NCBI RefSeq assembly: GCF_003254665.1
Contig: NZ_QHGY01000004.1
Coordinates: forward strand, 62,001 to 126,000
Source of the DNA: Billgrantia lactosivorans
GTDB lineage: Bacteria > Pseudomonadota > Gammaproteobacteria > Pseudomonadales > Halomonadaceae
DNA length: 64,000 nt
Direction of reading: 5' to 3'
Shown: one piece after another, positions 28,988-40,200 of the stretch
Layout: each line of letters starts with the position of its first letter
How positions within the stretch are numbered: the first letter of the stretch is position 1
The notes under the pieces: model-generated
What the model was told of the DNA's origin: nothing
The model's database searches: none
Seen by the model: the letters and a program-made list of their open reading frames with translations, nothing else
Made by a program: the position numbers and the translations under genes

Positions 28988-29926
28988 CTAAGAGCCCGAT
29001 TCACGCACGAAATTCAGGACATCGCCCAGCGCGTCCCGGCTCAGGCTGTCGACCCAGTGCAGCGCCGGCCAGCTGCGCAGCCAGGTCAACTGACGCTTGG
29101 CCAGCTGACGGGTCGCCACGATGGTGCGCTGGCGCAGTTGCTCGAGATCCCCCGTGCCATCGAGGTATTCCCATGCCTGGCGGTAACCCACGCTTTTCAT
29201 CGACGGCAGACCGAGGTGCAGGTCACCGCGCGCCCTGAGCGCCTCGACTTCGGCGATCAGGCCGGCATGCAGCATGACCTCGAAGCGTGCGGCGATCCGC
29301 TCGTGCAGGACTCGACGATCGAAGGGCGTGAAACCTATCGACAGCACTTCCCAGGGGAAGGTTTCAGGACGTTGGCGGCGCCACAGCTCGGTCAGGGTCG
29401 TGCCGCTGGCCCGATAGACCTCCAGCGCCCGCATCAGGCGCTGCGGATCGTTGGGGTGAATGCGCCGGGCGGACTCGGGGTCGACCCTGGCGAGCTCGGC
29501 ATGCAGCCCGGCCAGGCCGCCGCGCTCGGCCTCGCGCGCCAGCTCGGCACGCAGCGCCGGGTCCGCCGCCGGCAGGTTGGCCACGCCCTCGAGCAGGCGC
29601 TTGGCGTACATCATGGTGCCGCCCACCAGCAGCGGGATCCGCCCGGCTGCGGTGATTCGTCGCATCTCGCGGCGGGCATCCTCGCGAAAGTCCGCCGCCG
29701 AGTAGGGCTCGGCCGGGTCGCGGATGTCGATCAGCCGATGGGGGGCGCGCGCCAGTTCCTGCGGCGAGGGCTTGGCGCTGCCGATATCCATGCCGCGGTA
29801 GACCATGGCCGAGTCCATGCTCACCAGCTCGCAGTCGAGCCGTTCGTGCAACTCGATGGCCAAGTCGGTCTTGCCGGCGGCGGTGGGTCCCATCAGCAGG
29901 ATGGCGAGGGGGCGTCTTTCGGGCAT
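28988..29926 (-). CDS. miaA: tRNA dimethylallyltransferase
   Basis: 312-residue enzyme that adds a dimethylallyl group to N6 of A37 in tRNAs reading UNN codons. The P-loop is [11 protein letters not shown], followed by the substrate motif [38 protein letters not shown] and [13 protein letters not shown] are family blocks. It lies 9 bases downstream of mutL and upstream of hfq, the classical mutL-miaA-hfq order. Confidence 0.97.
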   Translation of the reverse strand: MPERRPLAILLMGPTAAGKTDLAIELHERLDCELVSMDSAMVYRGMDIGSAKPSPQELARAPHRLIDIRDPAEPYSAADFREDARREMRRITAAGRIPLLVGGTMMYAKRLLEGVANLPAADPALRAELAREAERGGLAGLHAELARVDPESARRIHPNDPQRLMRALEVYRASGTTLTELWRRQRPETFPWEVLSIGFTPFDRRVLHERIAARFEVMLHAGLIAEVEALRARGDLHLGLPSMKSVGYRQAWEYLDGTGDLEQLRQRTIVATRQLAKRQLTWLRSWPALHWVDSLSRDALGDVLNFVRESGS

Positions 29927-29935
29927 GGCGCTGCC

Positions 29936-31858
29936 TTACTGTCCGCGCAGAAACAGGCGATCGAGCTGCTTGAGCGACATCTCGGTCCAGGTGGGGCGGC
30001 CATGGTTGCACTGCCCGCTGCGCTCGGTGCGCTCCATGTCGCGCAGCAGGGCGTTCATCTCGGCCGTGGTCAGGCGGCGATTGGCGCGCACGCTGCCGTG
30101 GCAGGCCATGGTGGCCAGCAGCTCGTTGATGCGGGCCTCCAGGCGGTCGGAACGGCCGTAGCGCTCGAGGTCGCCCAGCATGTCGCGGATCAGCGGCTCG
30201 ACGTCGGCATCGGCGAGCAGCGCCGGTACCTGGCGCACCAGCAGGCTTTCGGGGCCGGCCACGTCGAGCTCCACGCCCAGGCGGCTGAAGGCGTCACGCT
30301 CCGCCTCGGCGGTCGCCACCTCGGCGTGGCTGGCGGCCATCGACACCGGCACCAGCAGCGGCTGCGCCTCGAGCGCCCCGCCGTGCACCTGCTCCTTCAT
30401 GCGCTCGTAGACGATGCGCTCGTGGGCGGCATGCATGTCGACGATGATCATGCCCTGTGCCGTCTGCGACAGGATGTAGATGCCGTGCAGCTGGGCGATG
30501 GCGAAGCCCAGCGGCGGAATGCCGCCCTCCCCCGTTTCGGGCAATGCCGGCGACCCGCCCCCTGGCACCGGGGCCACGGCGACATTCGCGTCGTCGGCGG
30601 GCCGCGGCGTCAGCAGGCGCTCCTCGTGATCGGGATGCAGCGCACGGTAGCCGCTCATGAAGGCGCGCACGCGGTCGGCCGTGACACGCTCGCCCTCGTC
30701 GGGCGCCTGGGGCAGGCGCATGGGCTGCTGCTGCCAGCGCCCGGCCGGCTCCTGCACCGCTCGCTCGTGCCCGGGCATCGCCACTGTCGCGGCCGCACCC
30801 ACGGCATCTTCGCCAGCGTCGCCCTGCGCGGCGGGCGGTGCCTCGGCCAGGGCCCGGTGCAGGCTGGAAAAGAGGAAATCGTGGACCAGGCGACCATCGC
30901 GAAATCGCACCTCGTGCTTGGTGGGATGGACGTTGACGTCCACCACCGTGGGGTCGACCTCGAGATAGAGCACGAAGACCGGATGGCGCCCATGGAACAG
31001 CACATCGCGGTAGGCCTGGCGGATGGCGTGCGCCACCAGGCGGTCGCGTACCACGCGGCCGTTGACGAAGAAGTACTGCTGGTCGGCCTGGGCGCGCGAA
31101 TGGGTCGGCAGGCCGACCCAGCCCCACAGACGCAGCCCGCCGGCCGCGAGATCGAGGTGCAGGGCGTTGTCGAGGAAGCCCTTGCCCAGCAGCGCGGCAA
31201 TGCGTCGCTCGCGGCGGGCGGCGTCGTCCCCCGCCGGCAGCTGGTGCACCGTCTTCTGGTTGTGGCGCAGCACCCAGCCGATGTCGTAGCGCGACAGCGC
31301 CAGGCGGCGGAAGGCTTCCTCCACGTGGCCGTACTCGGTCTTCTCGGTGCGCAGGAACTTGCGTCGCGCGGGGGTATTGAAGAACAGGTCGCGCACCGTG
31401 ACCGAGGTGCCCCGCGGGTGGGGCGCGGGAGTGACGCGAGGCTCCATCTGGCGGCCCTCGGCCACCACGCGCCAGCCGCTGCGCGGATCGTCCTCGACGT
31501 TGGCGACGAGCTCGAGTCGCGAGACCGAGCTGATCGAGGCCAGCGCCTCGCCGCGGAAGCCGAGGCTCGCCACCCCTTCGAGATCCTCCAGCGAGGCGAT
31601 CTTGCTGGTGGCGTGGCGCGACAGCGCCAGCGGCAGGTCGTCCTCGGCAATCCCGCTGCCGTCGTCACGCACGCGGATCAGCCGTGCCCCGCCGGCCTCG
31701 AGCTCCACCTCGATACGCCGGCTGCCGGCATCGATGGCGTTCTCGACCAGCTCCTTGACCACCGACGCCGGGCGCTCCACCACTTCGCCGGCGGCGATCT
31801 GGTTGGCCAGCCTGGGATCGAGGACGCGGATGCGCCGGGTATCGTCGACTACCGTCAT
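29936..31858 (-). CDS. mutL: DNA mismatch repair protein MutL
   Basis: 640-residue mismatch repair ATPase. The N-terminal GHKL domain has [31 protein letters not shown] and [10 protein letters not shown]. The C-terminal domain carries [12 protein letters not shown], which fits the endonuclease motif DQHA-x2-E-x4-E apart from Met for Gln, together with ACHGSVRA and CNHGRPTW metal-site blocks. This MutL is therefore likely a nicking endonuclease, as in bacteria without MutH. The start at 31858 overlaps the amidase stop by four bases (ATGA). Confidence 0.97.
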   Translation of the reverse strand: MTVVDDTRRIRVLDPRLANQIAAGEVVERPASVVKELVENAIDAGSRRIEVELEAGGARLIRVRDDGSGIAEDDLPLALSRHATSKIASLEDLEGVASLGFRGEALASISSVSRLELVANVEDDPRSGWRVVAEGRQMEPRVTPAPHPRGTSVTVRDLFFNTPARRKFLRTEKTEYGHVEEAFRRLALSRYDIGWVLRHNQKTVHQLPAGDDAARRERRIAALLGKGFLDNALHLDLAAGGLRLWGWVGLPTHSRAQADQQYFFVNGRVVRDRLVAHAIRQAYRDVLFHGRHPVFVLYLEVDPTVVDVNVHPTKHEVRFRDGRLVHDFLFSSLHRALAEAPPAAQGDAGEDAVGAAATVAMPGHERAVQEPAGRWQQQPMRLPQAPDEGERVTADRVRAFMSGYRALHPDHEERLLTPRPADDANVAVAPVPGGGSPALPETGEGGIPPLGFAIAQLHGIYILSQTAQGMIIVDMHAAHERIVYERMKEQVHGGALEAQPLLVPVSMAASHAEVATAEAERDAFSRLGVELDVAGPESLLVRQVPALLADADVEPLIRDMLGDLERYGRSDRLEARINELLATMACHGSVRANRRLTTAEMNALLRDMERTERSGQCNHGRPTWTEMSLKQLDRLFLRGQ

Positions 31859-33333
31859 GAGCGGGGTATCCGTAGTACCTGTCCGACGCGGATCACGTCG
31901 CCGTTGAGTTCGTTGGCCTGCTTGAGCTGCGCCACCGGCACGCCATGCCGCGCGGCGATCTGCGACAGCGTGTCGCCCGGCTGGATACGGTACTCGTTGC
32001 CGGAGGGCGTGCGCTGGTTGTCGCGTTGCCAGGCCAGCAGGCTCGCGGGTGGCGGGTTGCTGCGGAAGTGTGCCTGGATGCCTTCGAAGATCGACTCCGA
32101 CATCCGCTGCTGATGGCCCGAATCGCGCAGCCGACGCTCCTCGTCGGGGTTGGAGATGAATCCCGTCTCGATCAGCAACGAGGGGATGTCGGGGGACTTC
32201 AGCACCATGAAGCCGGCCTGCTCGACCCGCGACTTGTGCAGGCGATTGACGCGGCCCATCTGATCGAGCACCTGGCCGCCGATGGCCAGCGAGTCGTTGA
32301 GGGTGGCGGTCATGGTCAGGTCCAGCAGCACGCCGCGCAGCACCTCGTCCTTGTCGTTGAGCGAGAGATTGCCGTCGACACCGCCGATCAGGTCGGCCTC
32401 GTTCTCGCTTGCCGCCAGCCACTGGGCGGTCTCCGAGGTGGCACCGCGCTGGGACAGCGCATAGACGGAGCTGCCGTTGGGCCGGGGGCTGTTGAAGGCG
32501 TCGGCGTGGATCGAGACGAAGAAATCGGCCTTCTGTTCGCGCGCGATGCGGGTGCGCTGGCGCAGCCCGATGTAGTAGTCGCCATCACGAATCATCACCG
32601 CGCGAAACCCTTCGCTGTCGTCGACCAGGCGCTGCAGGCGCCGGGCGATCTCCATCACCACGTCCTTCTCGCGGACGCCGCTGGGGCCGATGGCGCCCGG
32701 GTCCTCGCCACCGTGGCCGGCATCGATGGCGATGATGATGTCGCGACGCGGATGCGGCTCCGCCGGCTGCTGGGCCACCACCTCGGGGTCGACGCGCGGG
32801 GTCTCGCCGTCGGCCTCGTTGCGATGGCGGTTGGCGGCGATCTCCTGCTCGCGGATCATCGCCTCGATCGGGTCGATGGGGTTCTGGACCGCGCTTTCGC
32901 CGGGGTACTCCATGTCGACCACCAGGCGGTGGCCGTACTGCTCGTTGGGCGGCAGGGTGAAGTGGCGCGGCTCCACCTCGCGGGAGAGCTCCAGCACCAC
33001 GCGCAGGCCGCCACCGTCGCGCGCCCCGCTGCGTACCGCGGTGATGGCGCTGCCGTCCAGCTCGAGGCTCGCCAGGTCGGTTTCGAGTCCGCTCTGGTCG
33101 AGGTCGATCACCAGGCGCAGCGGGTCGTCCAGGGTGAAGACGTTGGCCTCGGCGTGGTCGGAGAGGTCGAACACCAGCCGCGCATGATCCGGCGCCGCCC
33201 ACAGGCGGATGTTGTCGACCTGGGCCGCCTGGGCCGGCATGTGCGGGACCGCCAGCAGCGCCAGGACCAGCAGCAGGCCGCGACAGAGCATTGGGCCGAA
33301 ATGGCGGTTGGGCAGGTTTCGCGTACTCGTCAC
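31855..33333 (-). CDS. amiB: N-acetylmuramoyl-L-alanine amidase with AMIN and LysM domains
   Basis: 492-residue periplasmic peptidoglycan amidase active in daughter-cell separation. A signal peptide ([21 protein letters not shown]) is followed by an AMIN domain (about 40-150) for septal targeting. The zinc-dependent Amidase_3 domain (about 195-420) has [25 protein letters not shown] and [15 protein letters not shown]-terminal LysM motif follows ([19 protein letters not shown]). This is AmiB-type architecture. It overlaps both tsaE (upstream) and mutL (downstream) by four bases, so all are translationally coupled. Confidence 0.95.
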   Translation of the reverse strand: MTSTRNLPNRHFGPMLCRGLLLVLALLAVPHMPAQAAQVDNIRLWAAPDHARLVFDLSDHAEANVFTLDDPLRLVIDLDQSGLETDLASLELDGSAITAVRSGARDGGGLRVVLELSREVEPRHFTLPPNEQYGHRLVVDMEYPGESAVQNPIDPIEAMIREQEIAANRHRNEADGETPRVDPEVVAQQPAEPHPRRDIIIAIDAGHGGEDPGAIGPSGVREKDVVMEIARRLQRLVDDSEGFRAVMIRDGDYYIGLRQRTRIAREQKADFFVSIHADAFNSPRPNGSSVYALSQRGATSETAQWLAASENEADLIGGVDGNLSLNDKDEVLRGVLLDLTMTATLNDSLAIGGQVLDQMGRVNRLHKSRVEQAGFMVLKSPDIPSLLIETGFISNPDEERRLRDSGHQQRMSESIFEGIQAHFRSNPPPASLLAWQRDNQRTPSGNEYRIQPGDTLSQIAARHGVPVAQLKQANELNGDVIRVGQVLRIPRS

Positions 33334-33830
33334 GGCGTTTCACGCTCTCCGTCGCTGATCATATCGGCAAGAACGGCCTCCCGCGCCAGCGCCTCGAGCA
33401 CCGACCGGCCGTGCTCGGTATGCGCCGCCAGCCGCGCCTCCCGCCCGCTTGCGCACAGGCTCAGAGCCACGCGCAGATCGGCTGTGGGCAGCCAGCCCTC
33501 GCCCCGGCTGGGCCACTCGACGATGCACAGCGCATCGTCGGCAAACAGATCGCGTCCGCCGATGAACTCCAGTTCCTCGGGGTCGCCCAGGCGGTAGAGG
33601 TCGAAATGGTAGACCCGCCCGCCCGCCAATTCGTAGGGCTCGACGAGCGTGTAGGTGGGACTCTTGACCGCGCCGCCATGCCCGAGGGCACGCAGGATGC
33701 CCCGGGTGAGGGTGGTCTTGCCCGCCCCCAGCTCGCCCTCGAGATAGATACGTCCCCGCCCTCCCATGGCCGCCCCCAGGCACTGCCCGAAGACGATCTG
33801 GCGGTCTTCGTCATCGAGTCGTAGGCGCAT
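33330..33830 (-). CDS. tsaE: tRNA threonylcarbamoyladenosine biosynthesis ATPase TsaE
   Basis: 166-residue P-loop ATPase of the TsaBDE complex that makes t6A37 in tRNA. YLEGELGAGKTTLTRGILRALG is the Walker A block, SPTYTLVEPY and VYHFDLYRL are family motifs, and IVEWPSRGEGWLP is the Walker B-like region. It starts inside the end of nnr (20-base overlap) and ends overlapping the amidase. The frame open upstream of 33830 is the nnr gene in another frame. Confidence 0.95.
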   Translation of the reverse strand: MRLRLDDEDRQIVFGQCLGAAMGGRGRIYLEGELGAGKTTLTRGILRALGHGGAVKSPTYTLVEPYELAGGRVYHFDLYRLGDPEELEFIGGRDLFADDALCIVEWPSRGEGWLPTADLRVALSLCASGREARLAAHTEHGRSVLEALAREAVLADMISDGERETP

Positions 33831-35373
33831 CACGGCCCCCTGCAAGCGAATGAATCCCCGGCTCGAACCCAGGGTTGGCGATGACTCGGGCATAGGATGC
33901 CAGATCGGCAGCCAGCAGACCACGCTCCCCCGCGTCGCGCACCGCCATGTCGGCCGCCAGGGCATGGATGGTGACGCCGAGCCTGGCCGCCGCTTCCAGC
34001 GGCAGCCCCTGGGCCAGCAGTGCCCCGAGCATGCCGGAAAGCACGTCGCCCATGCCGCCGGAGGCCATGCCCGGGTTGCCGTAGGGGCACACTGCCATGC
34101 CATGCGGCCCCGCCACCAGGCTGCCGGCCCCCTTGAGGACCACCACCCCGCCATGTCGCCGCTGCAGCTCGCGCGCCGCCGCGGGGCGGTCGGCCTCCAC
34201 CTCCGCCGCGCTGCAGCCCAGCAGCCGGCCCGCCTCGCCCGGATGAGGCGTCAGGATCCAGTCGTCTCGCTGCCGGCCGGCGAAATGCGCGGCCAGCAGG
34301 TTGAGGCCATCGGCGTCGACCACGAGGGGCTTGGTCTCTGCCAGTGCCGCCTGCAGCATGCCCTGCCCCCAGGCGCCCTGGCCCAGCCCCGGGCCGACCA
34401 CCAGCACCCCGGCCTTGCCCGGCAACTCGCCGAGTTCGGCGGCACCGCGCAAGCCGTGGACCATCACCTCGGGTCGGTAGGTCAGGCAGGCGGTGACGTG
34501 CTCGGGCGCCGTGGCCAGGCTGATCTTGCCGGCCCCCAGACGTGCCGCTGCCTCGCCGGCGAGCAGCGCCGCCCCGCCGAAGCCCGGCGCACCGCCCAGA
34601 ATCAGCACGTGGCCCATGGCGCCCTTGTGGGCGTCGCGCGCGCGCGGCGGCAACCAGGCCTCGATCAGCGCCGTGTCGAGCAGCTCCGCGGCCGGCGGCA
34701 GGTCGGCGTGGCGGCGTGCGTCGACGCCCAGGGCACGAAAGTGGACCTCGCCGCTCAGCGCCGGTGCGCGCCCGGTATGCAGGCCGATCTTGTCGCCGAT
34801 GAAGGTCACGGTGCGCGTGGCACGCACCGCCACGCCGAGCTCGGCCCCGGTATCGGCGGCGAGCCCGGAGGGAATGTCGATGGCCAGTACCGGCAGGCCG
34901 CTGGCATTGATCGCCTCGATGGCCGCGCGGAACTCACCGCGAACCTCGCCACCGAGGCCGGTGCCGAGCAGCGCATCCACGATCACCTCGCCGGTGAAAG
35001 CGACGCCCTTGCGCCAGGGCTCGAGGCCGACCCCCGCGGCACTGGCCATTTCGGCGGCACGCGCCGCATCGCCCTCGAGCGCCTGCGGCGGTTTCAGCGC
35101 AATGCGCTGGACCTCGACCCCGGCCACCGCCGCCAGCGCCGCCAGCACGTGGCCATCGCCGCCGTTGTTGCCGCCGCCGCACAGCACCGTGATCCGCCTC
35201 ACGCCGGGCCAGCGCGCCTTGAGGCTCTGCCAGGCCGCCGTGGCCGCCCGCTGCATCAGCGCGAAGCCCTCGATCCCGGCGGCGATGGTGCGGCGGTCGA
35301 GTTCGCGCACCTGCTCGGCGCGGTACAGCGGCCGCAGTGCGACGCTTGGTACGTTGGAACGCTTCCCGGACAT
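33811..35373 (-). CDS. nnr: Bifunctional NAD(P)H-hydrate epimerase / ADP-dependent dehydratase
   Basis: 520-residue repair enzyme. The N-terminal YjeF_N epimerase domain has LCGGGNNGGDGHVLAALAA and VDALLGTGLGGEVRG. The C-terminal ribokinase-like dehydratase has VVGPGLGQ, VDADGLNLLA, LTPHPGEAGRLL and GNPGMASGGMGDVLSGMLGA. Together they restore hydrated NADH and NADPH. GGGAG lies 8 bases before the ATG at 35373; an in-frame ATG at 35394 is less well placed. It heads the nnr-tsaE-amiB-mutL-miaA-hfq-hflXKC series and is divergent from queG. Confidence 0.95.
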   Translation of the reverse strand: MSGKRSNVPSVALRPLYRAEQVRELDRRTIAAGIEGFALMQRAATAAWQSLKARWPGVRRITVLCGGGNNGGDGHVLAALAAVAGVEVQRIALKPPQALEGDAARAAEMASAAGVGLEPWRKGVAFTGEVIVDALLGTGLGGEVRGEFRAAIEAINASGLPVLAIDIPSGLAADTGAELGVAVRATRTVTFIGDKIGLHTGRAPALSGEVHFRALGVDARRHADLPPAAELLDTALIEAWLPPRARDAHKGAMGHVLILGGAPGFGGAALLAGEAAARLGAGKISLATAPEHVTACLTYRPEVMVHGLRGAAELGELPGKAGVLVVGPGLGQGAWGQGMLQAALAETKPLVVDADGLNLLAAHFAGRQRDDWILTPHPGEAGRLLGCSAAEVEADRPAAARELQRRHGGVVVLKGAGSLVAGPHGMAVCPYGNPGMASGGMGDVLSGMLGALLAQGLPLEAAARLGVTIHALAADMAVRDAGERGLLAADLASYARVIANPGFEPGIHSLAGGRDAPTTR

Positions 35374-35474
35374 CCCGTGTCTCCCAGCCAGCATTGCTTT
35401 ATCATGGGGAGTGTAAGCGCCGCGGCGCCCAAGCCAATCCCCCCGCTACGTTTTTGCCCGGTTTTTTCTCGATC

Positions 35475-36566
35475 ATGCCCCAATCCGCCACCCTGGACCT
35501 CGGTGCCCTGGCCACGACCATCAAGACCTGGGGGCGCGAACTCGGCTTCCAGCAGGTGGGCATCGCCGATGTCGACCTGGCCGAGGACGAGCGCCACCTG
35601 CAGCGCTGGCTCGACGCCGGCTACCACGGCGAGATGGGCTTTATGGCCAAGCACGGCAGCAAGCGCACGCGGCCGGAGGAGCTGGTACCCGGCACCCTGC
35701 GCGTCATCAGCGTGCGCCTGGACTACCTGCCCGCCGAGGTCGAGAACGCCAAGGTGCTGGGCCAGCCCGAGCGGGCCTATGTCTCGCGCTACGCGGTGGG
35801 CCGCGACTATCACAAGCTGATGCGCAAGCGCCTGGCCACCCTGGCCCGGTGGATCGAGGAGAAGGCCGGCCCCTTCGGCTACCGCGCCTTTGTCGACTCG
35901 GCCCCGGTCATGGAGCGCGCCCTGGCGCGCAAGGCCGGGCTCGGCTGGGTGGGCAAGAACGCCATGCTGCTCAATCCCCGTGCCGGCTCGCTGTTCTTTC
36001 TCGGCGAGCTCTATGTCGATCTGCCGCTGCCCGTCGACCCACCCTTCGCGGGCGAGCACTGCGGCAGCTGCAGCGCCTGTCGCACCGCCTGCCCTACCGG
36101 CGCCATCGTCGCGGACAAGGTGGTGGACGCTCGCGCCTGCATCTCCTATCTCACCATCGAGCTGTTCGGCAGTATCCCCGAGCACTTTCGCGAGGCCATG
36201 GGCAACCGCGTGTTCGGCTGCGACGACTGCCAGCTGGTCTGCCCCTTCACCCGCTTCGCCCGCACCACGCAGGAGGACGACTTCGCCCCACGCCACGACC
36301 TCGACCGCGCCAGCCTGGTGTCGCTGTTCGGCTGGGGCGAGGAGGAGTTCCTCGACAAGACCGCCGGCAGCCCGATCCGTCGCATCGGCTACGAGCGCTG
36401 GCTGCGCAACCTGGCGGTGGGGCTGGGCAACGCCCCCTGGAGCGAAGCCGTGGAGGCAGCCCTGCGCGCCCGCCTCGCCTACCCCTCCGACCTGGTGCGC
36501 GAGCACGTGCGCTGGGCGCTCGAGCGGCAGCGGGAAAAGCGTAGCAGAGTCATCGCCCGCGTCTGA
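35475..36566 (+). CDS. queG: Epoxyqueuosine reductase
   Basis: 363-residue cobalamin-dependent iron-sulfur enzyme that makes queuosine in tRNA. Two 4Fe-4S clusters are visible in [16 protein letters not shown] and [14 protein letters not shown]. The N-terminal region [19 protein letters not shown] and [19 protein letters not shown] is typical of the family. The start at 35475 follows a T-rich stretch with no clear ribosome site. It is divergent from nnr. Confidence 0.95.
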   Translation: MPQSATLDLGALATTIKTWGRELGFQQVGIADVDLAEDERHLQRWLDAGYHGEMGFMAKHGSKRTRPEELVPGTLRVISVRLDYLPAEVENAKVLGQPERAYVSRYAVGRDYHKLMRKRLATLARWIEEKAGPFGYRAFVDSAPVMERALARKAGLGWVGKNAMLLNPRAGSLFFLGELYVDLPLPVDPPFAGEHCGSCSACRTACPTGAIVADKVVDARACISYLTIELFGSIPEHFREAMGNRVFGCDDCQLVCPFTRFARTTQEDDFAPRHDLDRASLVSLFGWGEEEFLDKTAGSPIRRIGYERWLRNLAVGLGNAPWSEAVEAALRARLAYPSDLVREHVRWALERQREKRSRVIARV

Positions 36567-36726
36567 TTGGTGGCTGAACCGCGGCTTTTCCGGGGACAGC
36601 TCACCTCGAAGTGTCACAAGCCGGGTATGCCTACTACGCCTCATTTCGCTCGTATTGTCGTCACGGCCAAATCCTTCGCATGACAGCTCCGACTCATGCC
36701 TCCAAGGGCTGAGCCAGGTTTGTTGC
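36567..36726. other. Unassigned convergent intergenic region between queG and orn
   Basis: About 160 bases with visibly lower GC than the flanks and no convincing terminator or gene. Parts read like a decayed repeat or small RNA locus, but I cannot assign it. Confidence 0.3.
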
Positions 36727-37311
36727 TCACTCCTCTTCGTCGCGCTCGCTACCGGCCAGCCGCAGGAAGGTATTGCGATAGTGCGCCAGCTCGGCCAGCG
36801 ACTCGCGAATGTCGTCAAGCGCCTGGTGCGTGTTGCGTTTGCTGAAGCCGGCCAGCGCCCCGGGGTTCCAGCGCTTGGCCAGCTCCTTGAGGGTCGAGAC
36901 ATCCAGGTTGCGGTAGTGGAAGAAGGCCAGCAGCTCGGGCATCTCGCGCTCCAGGAAACGCCGATCCTGATGCACGCTGTTGCCGCACATGGGCGAGGCG
37001 CCGGGCACCACGTGTCGCCTCAGGAACTCGAGGGTCTGGCGCTCTGCCTCGGCGGTGTCGACGCGGCTCTGCTTGACCCGCTCGACCAGGCCCGACTCGC
37101 CGTGAGTCTTCTGGTTCCACTCGTCCATGGCGGCGAGCAGGCTGTCGGGCTGGTGCACGGCGATCACCGGCCCTTCGGCGACGAGGTTGAGATCGGCGTC
37201 GGTGATCAGGGTCGCCACCTCGATGATGCGCTCGCGCTCGGGCTCGAGACCGGTCATCTCGAGGTCGATCCACACCAGCAGATCGTCGCGCGGCTCGGGG
37301 GAGTTGGGCAT
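36727..37311 (-). CDS. orn: Oligoribonuclease
   Basis: 194-residue 3'-5' exoribonuclease that degrades RNA di- and short oligonucleotides, including pGpG from c-di-GMP turnover. The DEDDh residues are seen in [40 protein letters not shown] and [14 protein letters not shown]. Length and sequence are typical. It is divergent from rsgA with an 87-base gap, the common orn/rsgA arrangement. The link to c-di-GMP turnover is of note beside the polysaccharide operon but is not specific. Confidence 0.97.
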   Translation of the reverse strand: MPNSPEPRDDLLVWIDLEMTGLEPERERIIEVATLITDADLNLVAEGPVIAVHQPDSLLAAMDEWNQKTHGESGLVERVKQSRVDTAEAERQTLEFLRRHVVPGASPMCGNSVHQDRRFLEREMPELLAFFHYRNLDVSTLKELAKRWNPGALAGFSKRNTHQALDDIRESLAELAHYRNTFLRLAGSERDEEE

Positions 37312-37398
37312 GGGTCAGGCTCCGGTTTGAAGGGCTCGGCAGGACAGGCCGGTCCGTGCTGGGTACAATGCCGCTATTGTAACGACCTTCGGGCGCCC

Positions 37399-38433
37399 AT
37401 GAGCAAACGCAAGCTGAGCCGCCAGCAGCGCTGGCGGATCGAGAAGATCCAGGCCGAACGGTCCCGGCGCGCCGATCAGCGCGACGCCCAGGATTCGCAG
37501 AAGCTCGCCGCCGGGGAGTACGGCCCCGAGCGACCCGGCCGGGTCATCGCCCACTTCGGCCGCACGCTGGACGTGCAGGGCGAGGGCGACGGGTCGGTCG
37601 TGCGCTGCCACCTGCGTGCCAACCTCGAGGGGCTGGTAACCGGCGATCGGGTCGTCTGGCGCGCCACCCAGGATGCCGAGGGCAACCTCGTCGAAGGCGT
37701 GGTAGTGGCCCGCGGCGAGCGCGACAACGTGCTGGAGCGCCCCGACCCCCGCGGCCAGCTCAAGCCGGTGGCGGCCAACATCGACCAGCTCCTGATCGTG
37801 TTCGCCGTCGAGCCGGCACCGCACCCCAACCTGATCGACCGCTACCTGGTCGCCGCCGAGGCTACCGGCATCGCCCCGGTGCTGGTACTCAACAAGATCG
37901 ACCTGTTGCCGGACGACGGCGGCGAGCTGCGTGCGCTGCTGGCCCGCTATGAGGCGCTGGGCTATCCGGTGGTGGCCACGACCACTGCCCGCGACGACGG
38001 GCTCGATGCCCTGCTCGATCGCCTCGCCGGACGCACCTCGGTGTTCGTCGGCCAGAGCGGCGTGGGCAAGTCGTCGCTGATCGATCGCCTGCTGCCCGAT
38101 GAATCGCTGCGCATCGGCGAGCTGTCGAAGGACTCGCGCAAGGGTACCCACACCACCACCACGGCGCGCCTCTACCGGCTGCCGGCGGCCGACGACGCCG
38201 AGCTGATCGATTCCCCCGGCATCCGCGAGTTCGGCCTGGTGCATCTCGACGAGCAGCAGGTGGCCGAGGGGTTCCCCGAGTTTCGCGACCTCCTCGGCCG
38301 CTGCCGCTTCCGCGACTGCCGTCACCGCCACGAGCCGGGCTGCGCCCTGCTCGAGGCCGTGGAGCGCGGCGACATTCATCCCGATCGCTTTGCCAGCTAC
38401 CGCCATATCGTCGATAGTCTCGACGTGACCTGA
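37399..38433 (+). CDS. rsgA: Ribosome small subunit-dependent GTPase A
   Basis: 344-residue circularly permuted GTPase for late 30S maturation. An N-terminal basic tail ([24 protein letters not shown]) and an OB fold come first. Then G4 (LNKIDLL) precedes G1 ([16 protein letters not shown]) and G3 (DSPGIREFG), the permuted order. The C-terminal zinc knuckle is [14 protein letters not shown]. The ATG at 37399 matches the family's start. Confidence 0.96.
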   Translation: MSKRKLSRQQRWRIEKIQAERSRRADQRDAQDSQKLAAGEYGPERPGRVIAHFGRTLDVQGEGDGSVVRCHLRANLEGLVTGDRVVWRATQDAEGNLVEGVVVARGERDNVLERPDPRGQLKPVAANIDQLLIVFAVEPAPHPNLIDRYLVAAEATGIAPVLVLNKIDLLPDDGGELRALLARYEALGYPVVATTTARDDGLDALLDRLAGRTSVFVGQSGVGKSSLIDRLLPDESLRIGELSKDSRKGTHTTTTARLYRLPAADDAELIDSPGIREFGLVHLDEQQVAEGFPEFRDLLGRCRFRDCRHRHEPGCALLEAVERGDIHPDRFASYRHIVDSLDVT

Positions 38434-38472
38434 ACAGGCCCGCACCGCGAGATTGAGGATAAGGAGAGCGTG

Positions 38473-39303
38473 ATGAGTTCCGAAGAGAATCTGCTGCCGC
38501 TGATCGTCGAACCCGAACAGCTCGCCGAGCATCTCGGCGACCCCCAACTGCTGATCGTCGACGTCCCGCTCAAGGCGGAGAGCTACGCGGAGGGACACGT
38601 GCCCGGCGCCGTGTTGCTCGATTTTCGCCGCCTGCTGCGCGGTGAGGGGGAGGTGCCCAACGAGGTGCCGAGCCCGGAGGCGCTGTCGCAGCTGTTCTCT
38701 TCGCTCGGCCTGACCCGCGACACCCACGTGGTGGCCTACGACGACGAGGGCGGCGGCTGGGCCGGGCGTTTGCTGTGGACCCTGGAGCTGATCGGCCACA
38801 CCCGCTACTCCTACCTCAACGGCGGCATCCACGCCTGGCGCCAGGCCGGCCAGCCGGTCGCCCACGAACCGACAGTCGCCACGCCGAGCGACTACGAGGC
38901 GGAGATCCTGCACCCGGAGGTCGCCATCGACCGCTTCGAACTGCAGGAGCGCCTGGGCGAAAAGGGCTTCGCCGTATGGGACGCCCGCTCGCCGGCCGAA
39001 TATCGCGGCGAGAAGGGCGAGAACCGGTACCTCGGGCACATCCCCGGCGCGGTCAACATGGAGTGGACCGAGGCGATGGACCGGGAGCGAGCGCTGCGCA
39101 TCCGCGACTACGCCGAACTGATCACCGAACTCGAGGCGCTGGGGCTCACGCCGGACATGGAAGTGGTCACTCACTGCCAGAGCCACCACCGCAGCGGCTT
39201 CACCTGGCTGGTGGGCAAGGCCCTGGGCTTCGAGAACATTCGCGGCTACGCCGGATCCTGGCAGGAGTGGGGCAACCGCGACGATACGCCGAAAGAAACG
39301 TAA
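38473..39303 (+). CDS. rhdA: Thiosulfate sulfurtransferase (rhodanese)
   Basis: 276-residue two-domain rhodanese. The active-site loop near residue 237 is HCQSHHRSGFTWL, with the catalytic Cys in a CQxHHRS context as in the RhdA type. The N-terminal domain is the inactive copy. The start at 38473 has AAGGAG 8 bases upstream; the GTG three bases earlier is not needed. It is followed by psd, an order also known from Pseudomonas. Confidence 0.93.
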   Translation: MSSEENLLPLIVEPEQLAEHLGDPQLLIVDVPLKAESYAEGHVPGAVLLDFRRLLRGEGEVPNEVPSPEALSQLFSSLGLTRDTHVVAYDDEGGGWAGRLLWTLELIGHTRYSYLNGGIHAWRQAGQPVAHEPTVATPSDYEAEILHPEVAIDRFELQERLGEKGFAVWDARSPAEYRGEKGENRYLGHIPGAVNMEWTEAMDRERALRIRDYAELITELEALGLTPDMEVVTHCQSHHRSGFTWLVGKALGFENIRGYAGSWQEWGNRDDTPKET

Positions 39304-39333
39304 ACCCGCCTTCACTACCAGGAAGTCTGTCCC

Positions 39334-40194
39334 TTGTCTCTCGCCAAGTGCTTCGCCCTGATCCAGTACCCGATCCCCCACCATCTGCTGTCGCGGCTGG
39401 TGGGCTTTGTCGCCGCATGTCGCCTCAGCTGGCTGAAGAACGCGCTGATCCGCGCCTTCATCAAGGTCTTCGAGGTCGACATGCGCGAGGCCGCCGAGCC
39501 CGACCCCACGGCCTACGCCACCTTCAACGACTTCTTCACCCGGGCGCTGAAGCCCGAGGCCCGCCCGCTGGGCGAGGGCCTGCTGTGCCCCGCCGACGGC
39601 AACATCTCCCAGTTCGGTCCCATCGAAGCCGACCGCCTGCTGCAGGCCAAGGGCCACCGCTTCTCCGTGGTCGACCTGCTCGGCGGCGACGCCGAGGCCG
39701 CACGGCGCTACAGCGGCGGCAGCTACGCCAACGTCTATCTCTCCCCGCGGGACTACCATCGCGTGCACATGCCGCTGGCCGGCACTTTGACCGAGATGGT
39801 CTACGTGCCGGGGCGGCTGTTCTCGGTCAACTCGGCCACGACGGACCACGTGCCCAACCTGTTCGCGCGCAACGAGCGCCTGGTGTGCCACTTCGATACC
39901 GAATACGGCCCCATGGCCGTGGTGCTGGTCGGGGCGATGATCGTGGCCGCCATCGAGACGGTATGGGCCGGGCAGATCACGCCGCTTTCGGGCCAGGTGC
40001 AGCGCGTGCGCTTCGACAAGCCGATTCGCCTCGAGCGCGGCGAGGAGATGGGCCGCTTCAAGCTCGGCTCCACGGTGGTGATGGCCTTCGCCGGCAGGGT
40101 CGATTTCGATACCGGCCTGGCCCCCAAGACCAAGGTCAGCATGGGCCAGTCGCTGGGTGGCTTGCCGCAGTCACAGACACCCGACTTCGTCTAG
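39334..40194 (+). CDS. psd: Phosphatidylserine decarboxylase proenzyme
   Basis: 286-residue inner-membrane enzyme that makes phosphatidylethanolamine. The self-cleavage motif LGST is present in [15 protein letters not shown] (about residue 249-252), cutting between Gly and Ser to form the pyruvoyl group. [15 protein letters not shown] and [12 protein letters not shown] are family blocks. The start is a TTG at 39334 with AGGAAG upstream, giving [21 protein letters not shown], which matches homologues. It is convergent with epmA with only 6 bases between them. Confidence 0.95.
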   Translation: MSLAKCFALIQYPIPHHLLSRLVGFVAACRLSWLKNALIRAFIKVFEVDMREAAEPDPTAYATFNDFFTRALKPEARPLGEGLLCPADGNISQFGPIEADRLLQAKGHRFSVVDLLGGDAEAARRYSGGSYANVYLSPRDYHRVHMPLAGTLTEMVYVPGRLFSVNSATTDHVPNLFARNERLVCHFDTEYGPMAVVLVGAMIVAAIETVWAGQITPLSGQVQRVRFDKPIRLERGEEMGRFKLGSTVVMAFAGRVDFDTGLAPKTKVSMGQSLGGLPQSQTPDFV

Positions 40195-40200
40195 GCACCT

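Noticed and set aside
28829..32113. A frame of more than 1000 codons on the plus strand over miaA and mutL
   Set aside because: It is the complement of two clear housekeeping genes and has no ribosome site or recognisable domain.
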